Assembly (NCBI GenBank): GCA_964392265.1
Contig: CAYMOS010000005.1
Span: forward strand, 1-56,318
Origin: CALMAK01 sp964392265
GTDB lineage: Bacteria; Patescibacteriota; Saccharimonadia; Saccharimonadales; Saccharimonadaceae
Reading direction: 5' to 3'
Length of the DNA: 56,318 nucleotides
Positions within the stretch are counted from its first letter, which is position 1. Each line of letters begins with the position of its first letter. Made by a program: the position numbers and the translations under genes. Of this stretch, positions 33,125-42,297 are shown piece by piece. Below the pieces are notes generated by a model. The model had not been told where the DNA came from. It worked only from the letters and a program-made list of their open reading frames with translations, and did no database searches.

Positions 33125-34648
33125 ATGGCACGAACGTTAAAAGACCTCTTGGCGAGTGATCATCCTTTGTTCTTGATGAACATTGCCCTTCTTGAGAGAG
33201 CGACGGGCGGTGCGGGCATTGACGTACAGCTCATCGGTGAGATAACTGACAAATCAAACCGCGTCATGCGGGAATTGGGGTTGGATCCGGGTGATACGAC
33301 AGGTACTGAACTACATCAGGCATTGGTAGCGCTGGTACGTCGGGATGAATCGCATGCCAAGGAATTACTGGCAGATACATCCTATGTCCTAGGCAACCTT
33401 GGAACGGGGCCAATCTCTTTTAACCTTTATGACGTGATCGAAAACAGCCACCACGACCTTCCGTATGAAAAACGAATTGTGGCGCATGCGCAGCGTCAAT
33501 TGCGCGCCCAACTCGTCAAGCGATATGCTGATCACGAACGGACTCATAATGATATGGTGCACAGTTTAGCACGTGAAATTGGCATATTGATTGATGAGGA
33601 TGCGCATTACCCCGATCTGACAATAACAACACAAGCAAAGGAATCGATGATGGAACAGCCATATATCTTGGCCATTGGTGACATTTTTACAGATGCGTTC
33701 ATTACCCTAGGTGATGATACGGCAAAGATTATTAAAGAAGGTGATATGGAATGGCTGGCGGTGCCGTTTGGCCGTAAACCGCCATATGAGAGGGTGGATA
33801 TTGTCAAATCAGTCGGCCCTTCGCCAAATGTGGCCGTGTCGATTGCGCGTCTTGGTTACCGGGCTGGATTAATGGCATGGGTTGGCGGTGACGCAACTGG
33901 TGTTGAGGCACTTGACCATCTGAAAACTGAACACGTTAATATCGAACCAATGGTAGTCGAAGAGGACAAGGCGACCAGCTATTGGTATGTATTATGCTAT
34001 AAGGCTGATCGCACCATGCTGGTCAAGAGTGAAAAGTATCGATACGAATGGCGCGACCCGGTGACCGAACCAGATTGGATCTATTTGGCGTATCTAGGCG
34101 AAGATTCATGGCCACTCCATGAAGGACTACTGGATTATTTGAACCGTCATCCAGATATCAAGTTTGCCTTGCAACCCGGCACCTTCCAGTTCAAGTGGGG
34201 TGCTGAGAAGATGGCAGGCCTGTATCGACGCAGTAATATCGTGCTGATGAACCGTGAAGAGGCGATGGACGTCACCGGTCTCCCGTACGATTCAGTAACA
34301 AATCTGGCGCGTGGCTTGCATGATCTTGGGCCAGAGACGGTGGTGATCACCGATGGACCAAACGGATCGTATGCATCACAAGGCAACGGAGTTTTGACGA
34401 TTCCAAACTATCCCGATCCGCAGCCACCGCTTGAGCGAACTGGGGCGGGCGATGCGTTTTCGTCGACCTTTGTGGCGGCAATTGCTGCAGGCGAGACACT
34501 GGAAACGGCGCTACTATGGTCGCCAATTAACAGTATGAATGTCGTGCAACATACGGGCGCGCAAAAAGGACTTTTGACTAAGGAAGAACTGATGAAGTAT
34601 CTGGCCGAAGCCCCAGAGTGGTACAAAGTAAAAGAGATTGAGGAATAA
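33125..34648 (+). CDS. PfkB-family kinase with a 170-residue helical N-terminal extension
   Basis: Residues about 175-507 are a ribokinase-fold kinase (GPSPNVAVSIARLGYRAG, ERTGAGDAFSSTF). Residues 1-170 form a helical domain with no motif I know, rich in His, Arg and Leu. The gene directly abuts the first PfkB gene, so the pair may form a hetero-oligomer or one may regulate the other. The substrate is unknown. Confidence 0.85.
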   Translation: MARTLKDLLASDHPLFLMNIALLERATGGAGIDVQLIGEITDKSNRVMRELGLDPGDTTGTELHQALVALVRRDESHAKELLADTSYVLGNLGTGPISFNLYDVIENSHHDLPYEKRIVAHAQRQLRAQLVKRYADHERTHNDMVHSLAREIGILIDEDAHYPDLTITTQAKESMMEQPYILAIGDIFTDAFITLGDDTAKIIKEGDMEWLAVPFGRKPPYERVDIVKSVGPSPNVAVSIARLGYRAGLMAWVGGDATGVEALDHLKTEHVNIEPMVVEEDKATSYWYVLCYKADRTMLVKSEKYRYEWRDPVTEPDWIYLAYLGEDSWPLHEGLLDYLNRHPDIKFALQPGTFQFKWGAEKMAGLYRRSNIVLMNREEAMDVTGLPYDSVTNLARGLHDLGPETVVITDGPNGSYASQGNGVLTIPNYPDPQPPLERTGAGDAFSSTFVAAIAAGETLETALLWSPINSMNVVQHTGAQKGLLTKEELMKYLAEAPEWYKVKEIEE

Positions 34649-35257
34649 ATGAGGTATCAAATATGTGTCTCAGGCGCGGCAAGCGGCGAGACAGTCAAAG
34701 CATCAAATAAATTAGCGTTCGAGCTAGGTAAAGCTATTTCCAAGCGTGGTAAGACGTTGACGACAGGCGCAACCGTAGGTCTGCCACACTATGCGGCGCA
34801 AGGCGCTGTCAGTGTTAAAGGCGAACGAGGTATTTCTATTGGGTTTAGCCCGGCCGCCTCATTCCGTGAACATGTCGCTACCTACAAATTGCCTACCAAA
34901 GAGTTTGATTACATCAACTTTACCGGTATGGCGTATGTTGGTCGTGACGTGCACTTGGTACGTAGTAGTGATGCCATTATCACGGTCGGTGGTCGCATGG
35001 GAAGTCTCCATGAACTCTCTACCGCACTAGAAAGCCGCAAAGTCTGCGGCGTGTTGCTCGGAAGTGGCGGGTTAGCAGACTATACGCCAACCTTGCTAGA
35101 AAATGTCGAAGCACCGGGGGCAAAGGATGTCATCTACGATACCGATCCGGATCGATTGGTTGAAAAAGTCATCGCCGCATTAGATGAAAAGTATTCCGAT
35201 TTTGAACATGACGGTACTGACGGTCACCTCAGCGAGAAACGCGCAGGACGAGGATAG
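34649..35257 (+). CDS. LOG/SLOG-family nucleotide-binding protein
   Basis: A Rossmann-like protein with GATVGLPHYAA and GGRMGSLHELSTAL, the latter resembling the PGGxGTxxE motif of the LOG family, which cleave or bind nucleotides. The Pro and Thr of the motif are changed, so activity is uncertain. At 202 aa it is the last gene of the sugar operon, one base from the second PfkB stop. Confidence 0.75.
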   Translation: MRYQICVSGAASGETVKASNKLAFELGKAISKRGKTLTTGATVGLPHYAAQGAVSVKGERGISIGFSPAASFREHVATYKLPTKEFDYINFTGMAYVGRDVHLVRSSDAIITVGGRMGSLHELSTALESRKVCGVLLGSGGLADYTPTLLENVEAPGAKDVIYDTDPDRLVEKVIAALDEKYSDFEHDGTDGHLSEKRAGRG

Positions 35258-35294
35258 ACGCAAAAGAAAAATATTACCAAGAGGAGCTTATTGA

Positions 35295-35687
35295 ATGAAT
35301 GTAAAAAATATTAGTTTAGGCGTACTGATGTTAGGCTGCCTGCTTTGGTCCATATGGCAGATATTTCAGGCAGTACCCTTGGAGATGATGACTACGATAA
35401 TGTCTAGGAGTGTATCGCTCATGGCAGTTTTGTTTATGCCGGTGGCTGTACTTATCGGAGGGTACTTAGTGGGATGTTTTACGGCTAGGCGCAATAGGGT
35501 CATTGTGGGGTATTTGTCCGGGATTATTCCGTTTTTGATAATTGTAGCAATCGATATGATAAATTCACACTTTATGTTTGTTCATGATGTCAATACTTGG
35601 AGTATTATATATGTATCCACAGGGATTACATTAGTAACGAGTGTTTGGGTGTATATTCACTTCAGAAAAATATCAAAAAAACGGTAA
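35295..35687 (+). CDS. Hypothetical four-helix membrane protein
   Basis: I recognise no family. The four hydrophobic segments lie at about 7-28, 40-63, 73-90 and 100-122 of 130 residues. The sequence is more AT-rich than its neighbours. AGAGGAG precedes the ATG. Confidence 0.6.
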   Translation: MNVKNISLGVLMLGCLLWSIWQIFQAVPLEMMTTIMSRSVSLMAVLFMPVAVLIGGYLVGCFTARRNRVIVGYLSGIIPFLIIVAIDMINSHFMFVHDVNTWSIIYVSTGITLVTSVWVYIHFRKISKKR

Positions 35688-35719
35688 AACATATCGGCAG
35701 GGCTTTAACGAAAGGCGAT

Positions 35720-35752
35720 CACCTGGTGGGTAGCTAGGCTACCCACCAGGTG
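35720..35752. terminator. Perfect 15-bp GC-rich hairpin
   Basis: CACCTGGTGGGTAGC pairs exactly with 35738-35752 around TAG. It lies just downstream of the secreted-protein gene (minus strand), with no T run. Confidence 0.8.
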
Positions 35753-35757
35753 GTTCC

Positions 35758-36135
35758 TCACGAGTCGTAGCAGTAGGCAGACAGTGCTCTGTAGACACAG
35801 ATGAAGTCGCGGCTCATGCTGGAAGTCTGGGCACTGATGTAGGTAGGTGACCAAGAGCCGCAACCGACGGTGATGTAGTACGGATCGCCGGCGTTGAGCG
35901 GAGCATGCGACCAGCCATTCTGCGAGCTGGTGCCGTTGATAATCCATCGATTCGCCCAGCCTCGCTTGGCAGGGTCAACTGCCTCGACCCAAATTCCTTG
36001 AATCGCTTGACCGTTAGAGCAGATCAATGTGCCGCTAGCTGCGGCATGGGCTGGGGGTGCGCTAGCTGCGGGAATAGCAACAAGCGCCAACGACGCAATC
36101 AGGGCTGCCATACGGCTAGCCTTTTTGCGAGTCAT
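35758..36135 (-). CDS. Small secreted Cys-containing protein
   Basis: Start ATG 36135 has AGAAGGAGA ahead of it. Residues 1-33 are a clear signal peptide: a Lys/Arg N-region, ALIASLALVAIPAA core and AHA-A cleavage site. The mature 92 residues hold four Cys (in LICSN, VGCGSW, DFICVY, AYCYD), enough for two disulphides, and many aromatic residues. Codon use is GC-rich. The sequence style recalls small secreted proteins of Actinobacteria, the usual hosts of Saccharibacteria, though I cannot name a family. Two leader hairpins and a strong terminator bracket it. Confidence 0.75.
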   Translation of the reverse strand: MTRKKASRMAALIASLALVAIPAASAPPAHAAASGTLICSNGQAIQGIWVEAVDPAKRGWANRWIINGTSSQNGWSHAPLNAGDPYYITVGCGSWSPTYISAQTSSMSRDFICVYRALSAYCYDS

Positions 36136-36156
36136 GACAAATCTCCTTCTGTAGGA

Positions 36157-36223
36157 CCTCAAGTGAGGATGTCTCGTTCGAGACATGTTATTAAGTGTAA
36201 GAGATTTATCAGCGCCAGGTCAA
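36157..36223 (-). promoter_or_regulatory. Promoter and hairpin leader of the secreted-protein gene
   Basis: Minus-strand TTGACC (36218-36223) and TACACT (36194-36199) are 18 bases apart. Downstream are a perfect palindrome ATGTCTCG-TT-CGAGACAT (36169-36186) and CCTCA-AG-TGAGG (36157-36168), both before the ribosome site. Confidence 0.7.
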
Positions 36224-36303
36224 GGCCGCCTCGACGGGTGGTGAGGTAATAATAGAATTGATTACTAACGAATGGCAAGAGATGATTATAGTATAATAAT
36301 AGG

Positions 36304-38277
36304 ATGAATCAATCATTCAAACTCGCCTCAGCGTATCAGCCAACCGGTGATCAGCCGACGGCAATTGCTCAGTTGGTGGCAGGTCTGAATGCCAAAGAAC
36401 GTGAACAGACACTTTTGGGTGTAACCGGAAGTGGTAAGACGTTTACAATGGCAAATATCATTGCCGATCGCCAAGTACCCACGCTTGTGCTCGCACACAA
36501 CAAGACATTGGCCGCGCAATTATACAGTGAGTTTAAGGCGTTCTTTCCAGATAACGAAGTGCATTATTTTGTCAGTTACTTTGATTATTACCAGCCTGAG
36601 GCCTACATCGCTAGTAGTGATACCTATATTGAAAAAGACAGCAAGATCAATGACGAGATCGACCGTCTGCGCCATGCGGCAACAACTGCCCTGTTGACGC
36701 GCCGTGACACCATCATTGTTGCCAGTGTTAGTTGTATTTACGGTATCGGTTCACCAAGTAATTACATGGAAATGTCGGTGACGGTCAAAAAGGGCGAACG
36801 TCGCCAGCAAGACAAGTTGATCCGTTGGCTGACCGATATTCAATATAATCGCAATGATGTTGATTTTCACCGTGGTACCTTCCGCGTGAAAGGTGATGTT
36901 ATCGACGTCTTCCCGGCTGGGTCTGATGTGGCTTTTCGTATTGAGTTCTTTGGTGATGAGGTCGATCGTCTGACGCGAATCGATCCACTTACCGGTGAGA
37001 TATTGGGTGAGCCGCATGAAATCAGCATTTTCCCTAGCAGTCACTATGCAACACCAAAGGAACAGATCGCGCATGCAATTGAAGGTATCCGTAAGGAATT
37101 TGACCAGCGAGTCGAATGGTTTGAAAAGCATGACAAGTTGCTCGAGGCGCAGCGACTCACTCAGCGCACGAAATATGATCTTGAGATGCTGGAAGAAACA
37201 GGGTTTGTCAAAGGCATCGAGAACTATAGCCGGTACCTGACTAACCGTGAACCGGGCGAGCAGCCTGCAACGTTGATCGATTACTTTCCTGACGATTGGT
37301 TACTACTGGTGGACGAAAGTCATATGACATTGCCGCAAGTACGTGGGATGTATAACGGTGATCGTGCCCGTAAAGAAGTGCTGGTTGAACATGGATTTCG
37401 TTTGCCATCCGCCCTCGACAACCGACCGCTCAGGTTTGATGAGTTTGATCGCCACGTTAATCAGGCAATTTATGTCTCAGCGACGCCGGGCGAATATGAG
37501 TTAACGCATAGTCCGGCTCCGGCCCAACAGGTGATTCGCCCAACCGGCCTATTAGATCCGCAGATCGAAGTTCGGCAAACCGAGGGCCAGATTGATGATC
37601 TAATCGCTGAAATCCGTGATCGCATCGCCAGGGGGCAGCGCATCCTCGTGACGACACTTACCAAACGTATGGCCGAAGACCTCAGTCAATATCTGTTAGA
37701 CCTTGAGATAAAGACCGCCTATATCCATAGTGAAGTCGATACGTTAGAGCGCGGCGATATCTTACGTGACCTTCGACTAGGTACCTATGATGTACTGGTG
37801 GGAATTAACTTGCTCCGCGAGGGGTTAGACCTTCCCGAGGTAAGTCTGGTTGCGATTATGGACGCTGATAAGGAAGGATTTTTGCGTAGCGAGAGTGCCT
37901 TGATCCAGACGGTTGGTCGTGCGGCTCGCCACCAAGAAGGTACGGTCATTATGTATGCGGATCGCGTGACAGACAGCATGCGCCGTGCAATTGATGAGAC
38001 AAACCGCCGTCGTAGTATTCAGGAGGCGTACAATGCTGAGCATAACATTACGCCGACAAGTGTCGCCAAGGAAATCGACGAAGGCTTGCGGGCTATCATT
38101 CCAATGAAAGAGGATGACAAGAAGCCAAAACTTGATCTAAGAAAGATTCCGAAAGACGAATACGCCGGCCTCATTCGTGACCTTTCTGCGCAGATGGATC
38201 TTGCGAGCGCTAATCTGGAATTCGAAAAAGCGGCAGAATTACGCGACTTGATTGCAGATATTCGTACAAAAATGTAA
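36304..38277 (+). CDS. uvrB: Excinuclease ABC subunit B
   Basis: Walker A GVTGSGKTFTMA, the damage-verifying beta-hairpin (SYFDYYQPEAYIASSDTY), helicase motifs (DESHMTLPQ, QTVGRAARH) and the C-terminal UvrC-binding helix pair (EFEKAAELRDLI) are all present in 657 aa. ATG is six bases after TATAAT, so it is leaderless. It converges on the HAD gene with six bases between stops. Confidence 0.97.
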   Translation: MNQSFKLASAYQPTGDQPTAIAQLVAGLNAKEREQTLLGVTGSGKTFTMANIIADRQVPTLVLAHNKTLAAQLYSEFKAFFPDNEVHYFVSYFDYYQPEAYIASSDTYIEKDSKINDEIDRLRHAATTALLTRRDTIIVASVSCIYGIGSPSNYMEMSVTVKKGERRQQDKLIRWLTDIQYNRNDVDFHRGTFRVKGDVIDVFPAGSDVAFRIEFFGDEVDRLTRIDPLTGEILGEPHEISIFPSSHYATPKEQIAHAIEGIRKEFDQRVEWFEKHDKLLEAQRLTQRTKYDLEMLEETGFVKGIENYSRYLTNREPGEQPATLIDYFPDDWLLLVDESHMTLPQVRGMYNGDRARKEVLVEHGFRLPSALDNRPLRFDEFDRHVNQAIYVSATPGEYELTHSPAPAQQVIRPTGLLDPQIEVRQTEGQIDDLIAEIRDRIARGQRILVTTLTKRMAEDLSQYLLDLEIKTAYIHSEVDTLERGDILRDLRLGTYDVLVGINLLREGLDLPEVSLVAIMDADKEGFLRSESALIQTVGRAARHQEGTVIMYADRVTDSMRRAIDETNRRRSIQEAYNAEHNITPTSVAKEIDEGLRAIIPMKEDDKKPKLDLRKIPKDEYAGLIRDLSAQMDLASANLEFEKAAELRDLIADIRTKM

Positions 38278-38283
38278 CGAACC

Positions 38284-39606
38284 CTAAAGATATTGCCATT
38301 GGCGCGTCGGCGTATCGTAATCCGGACTGGTACAGTGTGAGGTCTCCACCATACTGACGGTTCGTTGACCAAAGTTTTCGAGTGCGAAACGCTCTTGGTG
38401 GAGCGTATAGGCGAGACGACAAACTTCCAATGTGTCCGTTTCCTTTGTTCGGATAACGACAGCTGGTTCGGTGTATGTTGATGCGCTGTCTTTGTCCAGT
38501 CGCACGGTAAAGACATCTGCCTGGCTGAGGTTTGCATCAGGTAGACGACCAGCAATAGCGTCAACAGCACCAGGAATAATATTGGTCGAATAGCCTTCAT
38601 AGAGACCCATCACAACACGGATGCCCAAAGTCTGAGGGTCTGGCTGAACGGTGCCGTTTAATTGGCCTGCAAGGATATCAACACCACTGACGCATTCTTC
38701 GACAGTGGGCGTGCCGTATTTTTTACGAGGATAGAGAGTTCGTGTAAATGAGGTGATGCGTCCATTCTCGGAGGTCGTAAATCCAGTAAAGCCTTGCCCA
38801 ATGTCCCGGGCACACTGGACGGTTTTTTCCTTGAATTCAGCAGGAGACAAGTCGCAGGTAATAACGCGTGACCACAACTGAGTTGGCTTGGTTTCGCGAA
38901 ACGCAAGATCAAGGTTGCGATCGAGTGACGGCAGAAAGTCGGGAATGTGTGCAGCGGATGGAATATGAAATGCATCGTGCCTATCAAATTCTTCAGCCGA
39001 TGCCATACCACTGGTGACACCAATAAAACCAACTCCAGCACCCGTCGCGGCGCGGAGCCCTGCTAACTCGTCATCAACATGAATCAGCTGACTGGGCAAT
39101 AGGTCAAGGTAAGAAAGAGCCCGTGTAAATACAGCCGGATCGGGCTTTTTAGGTTGGCCGGCATCACCGGTGTGAATATGGTCAAAGAGAGCGAGGGGAA
39201 TGTCGAGATCAGCAATGTCGGTCTCAAATAATTCGCGTGTGAGATTGCTTGTTAGGATTGTTCGATATCCTAATTTGCGCACTTGTTGAACATGAGGAAT
39301 CGTGTCATTTTCAAATCGCCTTTTGGCATATTCGGGGAGGGTATAGGTTTGTGAGAGAAACTCTTTCACCTCGTCCATAGGTGCGTTAGGCGCCAGTGTT
39401 GCAAGCATATGTTCAAAGCTGGTGGCGCCTAACCATGCCCGCCGCGTCTGTTCGGGTGTCAGGGGGTTGCCAAAACGCTCGGCGATGCGTCGATTCTGCA
39501 GTAGCTTTGGACCGACAGAATCAACAAGAACACCATCAAAATCATAAGAAATGGCCTCTATCCTTGATTCGCCTTCAGATGGGCTACTGAGTCTGCGCAT
39601 GTACAA
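38284..39606 (-). CDS. HAD phosphatase fused to an unknown C-terminal domain
   Basis: Residues 15-215 are a HAD hydrolase: SYDFDGVLVDS (DxD nucleophile), LTSNL, KKPDPAVF and HVDDELAG. Residues about 230-440 are an additional domain I do not recognise, with TCDLSPAEFKEKTVQCARDIG and a GLYEGYSTNIIPGAVDAI segment. It overlaps the end of the second HAD gene, so they share a transcript. The substrate is unknown. Confidence 0.8.
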   Translation of the reverse strand: MYMRRLSSPSEGESRIEAISYDFDGVLVDSVGPKLLQNRRIAERFGNPLTPEQTRRAWLGATSFEHMLATLAPNAPMDEVKEFLSQTYTLPEYAKRRFENDTIPHVQQVRKLGYRTILTSNLTRELFETDIADLDIPLALFDHIHTGDAGQPKKPDPAVFTRALSYLDLLPSQLIHVDDELAGLRAATGAGVGFIGVTSGMASAEEFDRHDAFHIPSAAHIPDFLPSLDRNLDLAFRETKPTQLWSRVITCDLSPAEFKEKTVQCARDIGQGFTGFTTSENGRITSFTRTLYPRKKYGTPTVEECVSGVDILAGQLNGTVQPDPQTLGIRVVMGLYEGYSTNIIPGAVDAIAGRLPDANLSQADVFTVRLDKDSASTYTEPAVVIRTKETDTLEVCRLAYTLHQERFALENFGQRTVSMVETSHCTSPDYDTPTRQWQYL

Positions 39607-40486
39607 TGGTCTCTAGGGCGATGGCAGCACCATCTTGGTCGTAACTGGCAGTGAGGTGTGTGGCGGTAGTTTTTGCCTCTGGATGCGCGTTGGCAACAGC
39701 CACAGCAATACCGGTTTGTTCGAGAATGGCGATATCATTCAGGCCATCACCTGTCATCATGGTCTGTTCAAGGGTGACATTGGCTGCTTGGCACGCCAGT
39801 GGCAGGGCATCACGCTTGTTGGCATCGGTATGAAGAAAGAAAACATCAAAGACGGGATCGCCTTGCTGATTGGTTCTTTCATGGGCGGGTAGCAGGGCGA
39901 CATGACGATCGGCATAGCTTTGGCTGAGAACCCGTAGGTTTTTCAGAGTTTGTGCACCAACCTCACGGGCAACGATCACTAAAGGCTTGCGAGGTTGATA
40001 TCGTTCGAGGATAATTGCTGTCTCGCTGGTTGGCATTGTCCATGGGTCGCTTGACTTCTGGTAAGTATCAGCTTGTTGATCTGCATCGACCCAAAAACAA
40101 TCTTCACCATCATCTTGTACCCAGTGTGTGATGTTTTGGGCACGCAGTTCGGCCAATATCTCTGCTGTTGCCTGAGGATCAACGGATAGCTCGCTTAGCA
40201 TCTGCGCTGTTGCTGGATCGTAAATCTGAGCGCCGTTACTAAGGATTGAAATGCCTTTGAGGCCCGTATGGTCAATAACGTGCTGTACTTTTTGGAGGGG
40301 TCGTGCAGATGCGATGCCGACGAGTATATAGCGTTCTTGTGCCGCGGCGACAGCTTGGCAGAATCGATCGGACGGTACAGCGGGCGATTCATTGTCAACC
40401 AGGGTATTGTCGATATCAAACAATGCATATTTAATCTGATCAAATGATACGTCGGTAGAACGTGGGCCTTTTGCCATCTCACTCAT
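39584..40486 (-). CDS. Cof-type HAD phosphatase
   Basis: FDIDNTLVDNE carries the nucleophile, SNGAQIYD follows as in the Cof subfamily, and TGDGLNDIAILEQTGIAVAVANAHPEAK is the closing metal motif. I use ATG 40486 because it lies exactly six bases after TATACT on the minus strand. The GTG two codons upstream would fall inside that gap. Confidence 0.88.
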   Translation of the reverse strand: MSEMAKGPRSTDVSFDQIKYALFDIDNTLVDNESPAVPSDRFCQAVAAAQERYILVGIASARPLQKVQHVIDHTGLKGISILSNGAQIYDPATAQMLSELSVDPQATAEILAELRAQNITHWVQDDGEDCFWVDADQQADTYQKSSDPWTMPTSETAIILERYQPRKPLVIVAREVGAQTLKNLRVLSQSYADRHVALLPAHERTNQQGDPVFDVFFLHTDANKRDALPLACQAANVTLEQTMMTGDGLNDIAILEQTGIAVAVANAHPEAKTTATHLTASYDQDGAAIALETIVHAQTQ

Positions 40487-40548
40487 GGACACAGTATACC
40501 ACGAAATGGTTTATTGCCCTTGGGTGGGCGTTGTGGCATACTGGGGCT

Positions 40549-40731
40549 ATGGTAAAAAAGAAAATCGAAGCAAAGATCAAGCAAGATCCTGTGTCGGTCA
40601 TCATTATTATTTTGGTGTTTGCCGTGCTGATGATGGGTGTATTGGTGTATATGCATGTGGTGCAGGCCAGCCAGATCAAACAGCTACGTCACGACCTCAC
40701 GCAAGAGATTGAACTGCGCGAAGTTCGCTAA
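40549..40731 (+). CDS. Small single-pass membrane protein, 60 aa
   Basis: The protein begins MVKKKIEAKIK, has one membrane helix (VSVIIIILVFAVLMMGVLVYM) and ends in a charged helix. The promoter TTGCCC-17-CATACT leads into ATG after six bases, supporting this short start over a longer frame that crosses the promoter. The family is unknown. Confidence 0.6.
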   Translation: MVKKKIEAKIKQDPVSVIIIILVFAVLMMGVLVYMHVVQASQIKQLRHDLTQEIELREVR

Positions 40732-40732
40732 C

Positions 40733-40762
40733 TTGACATAACCGCTATCAGTATGCTATAAT
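40733..40762 (+). promoter_or_regulatory. Consensus promoter of the DEAD-box helicase
   Basis: Perfect TTGACA (40733-40738) and TATAAT (40757-40762) hexamers with an 18-base spacer, the strongest promoter in the window. The start point is near 40769. Confidence 0.88.
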
Positions 40763-40768
40763 GAAGGT

Positions 40769-41026
40769 ATTGCATTCGATAGAATGTCGAGTTTCTTCAA
40801 AGTGATATGGCAGTAATCCATATACCCACCGATTCCACTCTCGCTGTTCTCTATAATCGACCGCTCTGTCGATTATCTGTAGTGCAAGACAGCTATTAAC
40901 TTACATCTTAAGAAAGGATTTGCTTCGCGGCAAGGAAAAAGAGCAGACCGCGCATCCGAATTTACTTCGGTGCACGGCTCGATGAGAAAAAACGTAGTTT
41001 TGTCTCATAAGCGAAGCGCATTAATT
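40769..41026 (+). promoter_or_regulatory. Long structured 5' leader of the DEAD-box helicase
   Basis: About 258 untranslated bases fold locally: ATATGG/CCATAT near 40804, a perfect ATAATCGAC/GTCGATTAT (40853-40876), CCGAA/TTCGG near 40957, and ATGAGA-AAAAC with GTTTT-TCTCAT (40982-41009). The far ends pair through GCTTCGC and GCGAAGC (about 40922 and 41012). No tmRNA, SRP or RNase P motifs are seen. Confidence 0.6.
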
Positions 41027-42226
41027 ATGCCATATCAAAATCGACGCGGTGGACGACCGCAAGGCGGACGACGCCCACAACAAGCACGTGGTGGGCGGAG
41101 GGGTCCCGCAAAAAAATATATTCATCCGTCAAAATTCATCAATAAGGCAGTTGCGCCAGCAGAGGAAGTTGCCTACGAGTCAGCTCACAAATTTGTTGAC
41201 TTTCCTTTTGGTGCCGAATTGCAGCACAATATCGCTAAGAAGGGATACGAGACCCCTAGCGCAATCCAAGATCAGGCGATCCCACACATTATTGAGGGAC
41301 GCGATGTTATTGGCCTCGCTAACACTGGTACCGGCAAGACAGCAGCCTTTTTACTGCCAATTATTGAACGCCAGAGCGGCATCATGCTTCGTCCTAGTGT
41401 GCTGATTGTTGCGCCAACCCGTGAACTCGCACAGCAAATCGACGAACAATTCCGTGATTTTTCGAAAGGCATGCAGCTTTATTCAACACTGGTGGTAGGT
41501 GGCATGAACATTGACCGCCAGATTCGTGACCTGAAACGCCGTCCTCATTTGATTATTGGTACCCCAGGCCGTTTGAAAGACCTGATCCAGCGCCGGGCCA
41601 TCCAGCTAAAAAACATGACGACACTCGTCCTTGATGAGGCAGATCGAATGTTAGATATGGGATTCCTGCCTGATATTCGTCAAATCGTCAATGAAATGCC
41701 GCGTGAGCGACAGACGTTGTTCTTTAGCGCAACGATTACACCTGAGATTGAGGCACTGACAAAAGATTTCTTGAATGATCCTGTGACGGTGTCGGTTCGT
41801 ACCAGCGAAACCAGTGAACATGTCGAACAAGATGTCATTGAAGCTCGCGATAAGGCACACAAGATTGAGCTTTTGACCGGAATGCTGGAACAAGATCACT
41901 ACGACAAGGTATTGGTCTTTGGCGAGACAAAGTTTGGCGTTCAGCGGCTGAGCGATCATCTAGACAATAGTGGAATCCCTTCGGTCGCAATTCACGGCAA
42001 TAAGAACCAGTCGCAGCGTAGCAAAGCCTTGAAGTTGTTCAAGGACGAGAAGGTGCGCGTCTTGGTGGCGACCGACGTTGCGGCACGTGGACTGGATATT
42101 CCGAACGTTTCACATGTCATTAATTTTGACACCCCACAGACCTATGAAGATTATGTCCACCGCATCGGTCGAACCGGTCGTGGTGGTGCCAAAGGTCATG
42201 CGCATACGTTTATTGACGCTCGCTAA
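41027..42226 (+). CDS. DEAD-box RNA helicase
   Basis: All core motifs are readable: the Q motif around GYETPSAIQDQAIP, ANTGTGKT (I), PTREL (Ia), DEADRMLDMG (II), SAT (III) and HRIGRTGRGG (VI). The N-terminal 30 residues are Arg/Gly/Gln-rich and probably bind RNA. The protein is 399 aa from ATG 41027, and a longer in-frame start would lie inside the structured leader. Such helicases remodel rRNA and mRNA and are often cold-induced and self-regulated. Confidence 0.95.
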   Translation: MPYQNRRGGRPQGGRRPQQARGGRRGPAKKYIHPSKFINKAVAPAEEVAYESAHKFVDFPFGAELQHNIAKKGYETPSAIQDQAIPHIIEGRDVIGLANTGTGKTAAFLLPIIERQSGIMLRPSVLIVAPTRELAQQIDEQFRDFSKGMQLYSTLVVGGMNIDRQIRDLKRRPHLIIGTPGRLKDLIQRRAIQLKNMTTLVLDEADRMLDMGFLPDIRQIVNEMPRERQTLFFSATITPEIEALTKDFLNDPVTVSVRTSETSEHVEQDVIEARDKAHKIELLTGMLEQDHYDKVLVFGETKFGVQRLSDHLDNSGIPSVAIHGNKNQSQRSKALKLFKDEKVRVLVATDVAARGLDIPNVSHVINFDTPQTYEDYVHRIGRTGRGGAKGHAHTFIDAR

Positions 42227-42242
42227 ACAGCGAACGATACCT

Positions 42243-42273
42243 AAAATGCCCTTCATCCTGAGGGGCATTTTTT
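42243..42273 (+). terminator. Helicase terminator
   Basis: AAAATGCCC and GGGCATTTT pair around an 11-base loop, followed by more T. This is a classical intrinsic terminator. Confidence 0.9.
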
Positions 42274-42297
42274 GTTGCCGTCTGGTACAATATACCT

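Noticed and set aside
40970..41026. Upstream start for the DEAD-box helicase
   Set aside because: The extra 19 residues fall in a region that folds into hairpins and long-range pairs, and the Arg/Gly-rich N-terminus begins naturally at 41027.
40769..41026. RNase P, tmRNA or SRP RNA gene
   Set aside because: None of the conserved core motifs of these RNAs could be found, and the region leads directly into the helicase gene.
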